DNA of 8,208 nucleotides from Paenibacillaceae bacterium (GTDB lineage Bacteria > Bacillota > Bacilli > Paenibacillales > YIM-B00363), in assembly GCA_018969805.1 (NCBI GenBank), contig JAGWXQ010000054.1, positions 1 to 8,208 of the forward strand. The letters are read 5' to 3'. Numbering within the stretch: position 1 is the stretch's first letter; each line of letters starts with the position of its first letter. Below are positions 6,354-8,208 of the stretch, piece after piece. Under the pieces are notes generated by a model. The model saw only the letters and a list, made by a program, of their open reading frames with translations. It ran no database searches and had not been told where the DNA came from. The position numbers were made by a program, and so were the translations under genes.

Positions 6354-7103
6354 TTGGTATGGTGGATCGGTGTGGCGGTGTTGTTTGGTATCCTTGCGGG
6401 TGTGGGTGCATTTGTCGTAGGCAATCGCCTGCTTGTGGCGTCCGCACGCGAACAGTTGTTTCCCGAGCAAGAGCAACAGTTTGACGATGCCGCGTTGACG
6501 GAGGCACTCGTACGAACGTACGATCTCTCTCTCACAAGAAGCATCACACACCCGCAGTGTTTGCTTATGGCTGTCCTCTGCACGGCACTTGCCCTATGGG
6601 CTGCGTGGCAGTGTGGTTGGGACCCATCGCAGACGATCGGTGCATGGATCATCGTGTCCATCGGCGTGCTGATCACGCGTACAGACGTCATCGCACAGCT
6701 GATCCACGACAAAGTCGTCATTGCATTCACGGCAATTGCACTCGTGTACCGGTTTTTTTCGAGCCCGTTGCCTTGGTGGGACTACGCCATCGCAGCCGTA
6801 CTTGCGTCCGCACTGCTGTGGATGCTCGGGGTCGTATCGCGTGGCGGTATGGGATGGGGTGACATCAAGCTGTACATATGTATCGGTGTTTTGTGTGGCA
6901 TTCAAGTGACGATGTTGTCGTTGTTTGTCGCGAGTGTGTGCGGATTGCTCGTCGGGGGCACGATGCGCATCGTCGGCACGTTGCCCCCAAAGTCGTTTAT
7001 GCCGTTTGGACCGTTTATCGCGCTGGGCACGTACGTCAGCTACTTGTACTCCGATGTCTTGATCGACGCATATCGGGGGCTCATTGGCCAATTTATTGCT
7101 TAG
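6354..7103 (+). CDS. A24-family prepilin peptidase, short form without Cys motif
   Basis: This 249-residue integral membrane protein has several hydrophobic segments and both catalytic aspartates of type IV prepilin peptidases: D111 in LITRTDVIAQLIHDK and D170 in GGMGWGDIKLY. MPFGPFIALGTYVSYLY near the C-terminus is also typical. The enzyme cuts class III signal peptides of pilins and pseudopilins in the cytoplasmic membrane; in Bacilli this is usually for the competence pilus. The first cytoplasmic loop (about 27-65) lacks the CPxC pairs of classical enzymes and is acidic, so N-methylation ability is uncertain. The proline usual before the second residue of the first motif (IPD/IPN) is histidine. 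The start is TTG at 6354 with AGGATGAGG just upstream. No pilin genes are in the window, and no separate promoter fits after the rpmB terminator. Confidence 0.88.
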   Translation: MVWWIGVAVLFGILAGVGAFVVGNRLLVASAREQLFPEQEQQFDDAALTEALVRTYDLSLTRSITHPQCLLMAVLCTALALWAAWQCGWDPSQTIGAWIIVSIGVLITRTDVIAQLIHDKVVIAFTAIALVYRFFSSPLPWWDYAIAAVLASALLWMLGVVSRGGMGWGDIKLYICIGVLCGIQVTMLSLFVASVCGLLVGGTMRIVGTLPPKSFMPFGPFIALGTYVSYLYSDVLIDAYRGLIGQFIA

Positions 7104-7632
7104 CGAGCACCGCATCAATGCGCTGGCGCAGTTGCTCTTTTCCCAGATACCCGACGATTTCATCGTGTATGCGTCCGCTTTTGTCCACGATGACTGCATA
7201 CGGAAATCCAAGCAGTCCGACTGTGGCAGCAAGTACCCCTTTCTCATCGTACACGATGTCGTAGCGCAAAGAATAGCGCCGCACAAATAACTCGATCGCA
7301 TCCGGATGGTCGAGCGACCGTACATTGACTCCGACGATGCGCAAGCGATTGCCGTACTGCGCATGCAGTTCTGCGAATGCAGGCGCTTCTAGCTGGCACT
7401 GTTCGCACCACGATGCCCAAAAGTGCAACAGCAGCACGTCTTTTTGCTTCCCTTGCACGTACGAAAATTGCCCACCAGAGCGACTCGGAAGCGAAAAAGA
7501 CGGCATTGGCTCCCCGCGCTGCACAGGCTTGATCGACCCACTCCACGACGCATTTTGGCGCTGCAGCATCATCACGAGCCCGCCCGCCAAAACACACATC
7601 AGGACAAACCACACGAATTGCGATCGCCACAT
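7093..7632 (-). CDS. TlpA/ResA-type membrane-anchored thioredoxin
   Basis: This 179-residue protein has an N-terminal membrane anchor (residues about 6-23) and an extracytoplasmic thioredoxin fold. The active site is FWASWCEQCQLEAP (C76, C79), and GFPYAVIVD contains the cis-proline P144. GVNVRSLDHPD and KSGRIHDEIVGYLG are typical of the TlpA/ResA/AhpC-TSA group. Members reduce or oxidise disulfides outside the membrane, for example in cytochrome c maturation or sporulation; no partner gene is here to decide. I chose ATG at 7632 because AGGTGA lies 5 nt upstream; the GTG at 7641 is part of that ribosome binding site. The 3' end overlaps the prepilin peptidase gene by 11 bp in opposite orientation. 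Confidence 0.9.
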   Translation of the reverse strand: MWRSQFVWFVLMCVLAGGLVMMLQRQNASWSGSIKPVQRGEPMPSFSLPSRSGGQFSYVQGKQKDVLLLHFWASWCEQCQLEAPAFAELHAQYGNRLRIVGVNVRSLDHPDAIELFVRRYSLRYDIVYDEKGVLAATVGLLGFPYAVIVDKSGRIHDEIVGYLGKEQLRQRIDAVLAKQ

Positions 7633-7656
7633 CGTATTCACCTACCGTTTGTCATC

Positions 7657-7686
7657 AGTATACGCATGTGCCCCAATACGATGCAA
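7657..7686 (-). promoter_or_regulatory. Promoter of the TlpA-like gene
   Basis: On the minus strand TTGCAT (7686-7681) and TATACT (7662-7657) are separated by 18 nt. The predicted start near 7650 leaves a short leader with GGTAGGTGA before the ATG at 7632. The gene is therefore independent of the exonuclease upstream. Confidence 0.6.
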
Positions 7687-7716
7687 ACGGCGACCCTACT
7701 CATCCACAGCCAATCG

Positions 7717-7750
7717 ATCGATCCGTTCCATAAAAACGCCTTTTGCGATC
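7717..7750 (-). repeat. Dispersed intergenic repeat, copy 3
   Basis: This copy matches copy 1 at 31 of 34 positions. It lies between the exonuclease gene and the TlpA-like gene and includes half of the terminator hairpin. On the minus strand a 26-codon frame from GTG at 7776 to a TAG at 7698-7696 contains AKGVFMERIDRL, aligned with copies 1 and 2. It has no ribosome binding site, so translation is doubtful. Confidence 0.65.
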
Positions 7751-7761
7751 GCGCAAAAGGC
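7732..7761 (-). terminator. Intrinsic terminator after the DnaQ-like gene
   Basis: GCCTTTTGCG (7738-7747) and CGCAAAAGGC (7752-7761) form a perfect 10-bp stem around ATCG. On the minus strand the stem is followed by G and five T (7736-7732). It lies 31 nt downstream of the exonuclease stop. Confidence 0.75.
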
Positions 7762-7792
7762 ACCCTCTTGAATCACTGTTTTCAATTGGGGT

Positions 7793-8208
7793 TTAGTATG
7801 AAATGCTCAGATGCGCATACAAATCTCCGAGCGTATGCACATTGCGTTCGCGGGCGATGAGCACGTGCCGCACAAAAACGTCTGCGGTCATGCGGGCATC
7901 GTCGTGGGCGTGGTGTCTGCGCAACAGCGGCACATCGTTGCGCACGCACGCTGCATCGAGAGAATAGTCGTCTTCGTGGGGGTACAGCCATTTCTCAATG
8001 AGCATCGTATCGAGGATGCGATGGGTCATATGGACGCGCGACGTGCGCCACAGCGCATCGTTGAGAAACGATTTGTCGTGTGCAGACGCGTGCGCGACGA
8101 GCGTCCGTTGTCCGACAAATGAGAAAAACGATTGCAGGACATCCATCACAGGTGGTGCGTCGTTCGTATCGTCTTGGCGTATCCCGGTCAGCGTCTGTAT
8201 ATGCTCTG
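7793..8208 (-). CDS. DnaQ-like DEDDh 3'-5' exonuclease (5' end cut by window)
   Basis: The 137 C-terminal residues visible match DEDDh exonucleases of the DNA polymerase III epsilon type. EHIQTLTGIRQDDTNDAPP corresponds to the segment after the first catalytic motif. VAHASAHDKSFLNDALW is the second motif, with the usual HNxxFD changed to HASAHD but the aspartate kept. RILDTM follows, and HHAHDDARMTADVF supplies the third-motif histidine and aspartate. The first motif (DxE) lies outside the window. As a single-domain protein it could serve proofreading or repair; in Bacilli main proofreading is by PolC, so a repair or accessory role is more likely. The frame continues open to the window edge, so internal ATG/GTG codons near 8149 are not the start. 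A terminator follows. Confidence 0.88.
   Translation of the reverse strand, partial: EHIQTLTGIRQDDTNDAPPVMDVLQSFFSFVGQRTLVAHASAHDKSFLNDALWRTSRVHMTHRILDTMLIEKWLYPHEDDYSLDAACVRNDVPLLRRHHAHDDARMTADVFVRHVLIARERNVHTLGDLYAHLSISY

Noticed and set aside
6594..7364. 256-aa minus-strand open frame opposite the prepilin peptidase
   Set aside because: It overlaps two well-supported genes and has antisense-type composition (many Arg, His, Cys, Asp).

Overview
The window reads as ordinary chromosome of an endospore-forming member of the Bacillota (Bacilli-like). The main reasons are the spore germination protease gpr, a GlnR-type MerR regulator, the YnbB-type PLP enzyme and strong AGGAGG/AGGTGA ribosome binding sites. 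Base composition is moderately GC-rich, with GTG and TTG starts in use. I cannot name the genus from the sequence. No CRISPR array, tRNA, rRNA, transposase or phage gene is visible.

Layout, left to right. The start of glnR (minus, cut by the window edge) has a clear sigma-A-type promoter. A 677-bp gap without a convincing gene follows, containing a very AT-rich patch and one copy of a short dispersed repeat. Next come ynbB (minus) and gpr (minus), then rpsT (plus), divergent from gpr with its own promoter and terminator. holA (minus) converges on rpsT. Immediately upstream of holA, and probably co-transcribed, is a secreted protein with a copper-amine-oxidase-like N-terminal domain. Back-to-back promoters separate that operon from rpmB (plus), which ends in a strong terminator. 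A short A24 prepilin peptidase gene (plus) follows and overlaps tail-to-tail with a TlpA/ResA-type thioredoxin gene (minus). The last gene is a DnaQ-like 3'-5' exonuclease (minus, 5' end outside the window), with a hairpin terminator after it.

The genes serve separate processes: nitrogen regulation (glnR), SASP degradation in germination (gpr), translation (rpsT, rpmB), replication and repair (holA, the exonuclease), and envelope or secretion functions (prepilin peptidase, TlpA-like protein, copper-amine-oxidase-domain protein). The grouping holA / reverse rpsT / gpr and the pair ynbB-glnR are familiar from Bacillus. The joining of gpr directly to ynbB, and a secreted protein in the place where comEC often precedes holA, are local rearrangements.

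The least explained signal is a repeat of about 34 bp. It is present three times in gaps between minus-strand genes, always in the same orientation. Its copies share a gapless reading frame (KG-V/S-F-x-K/E-RID-x-L), and one copy forms a good intrinsic terminator. I found no complete novel multi-gene system.
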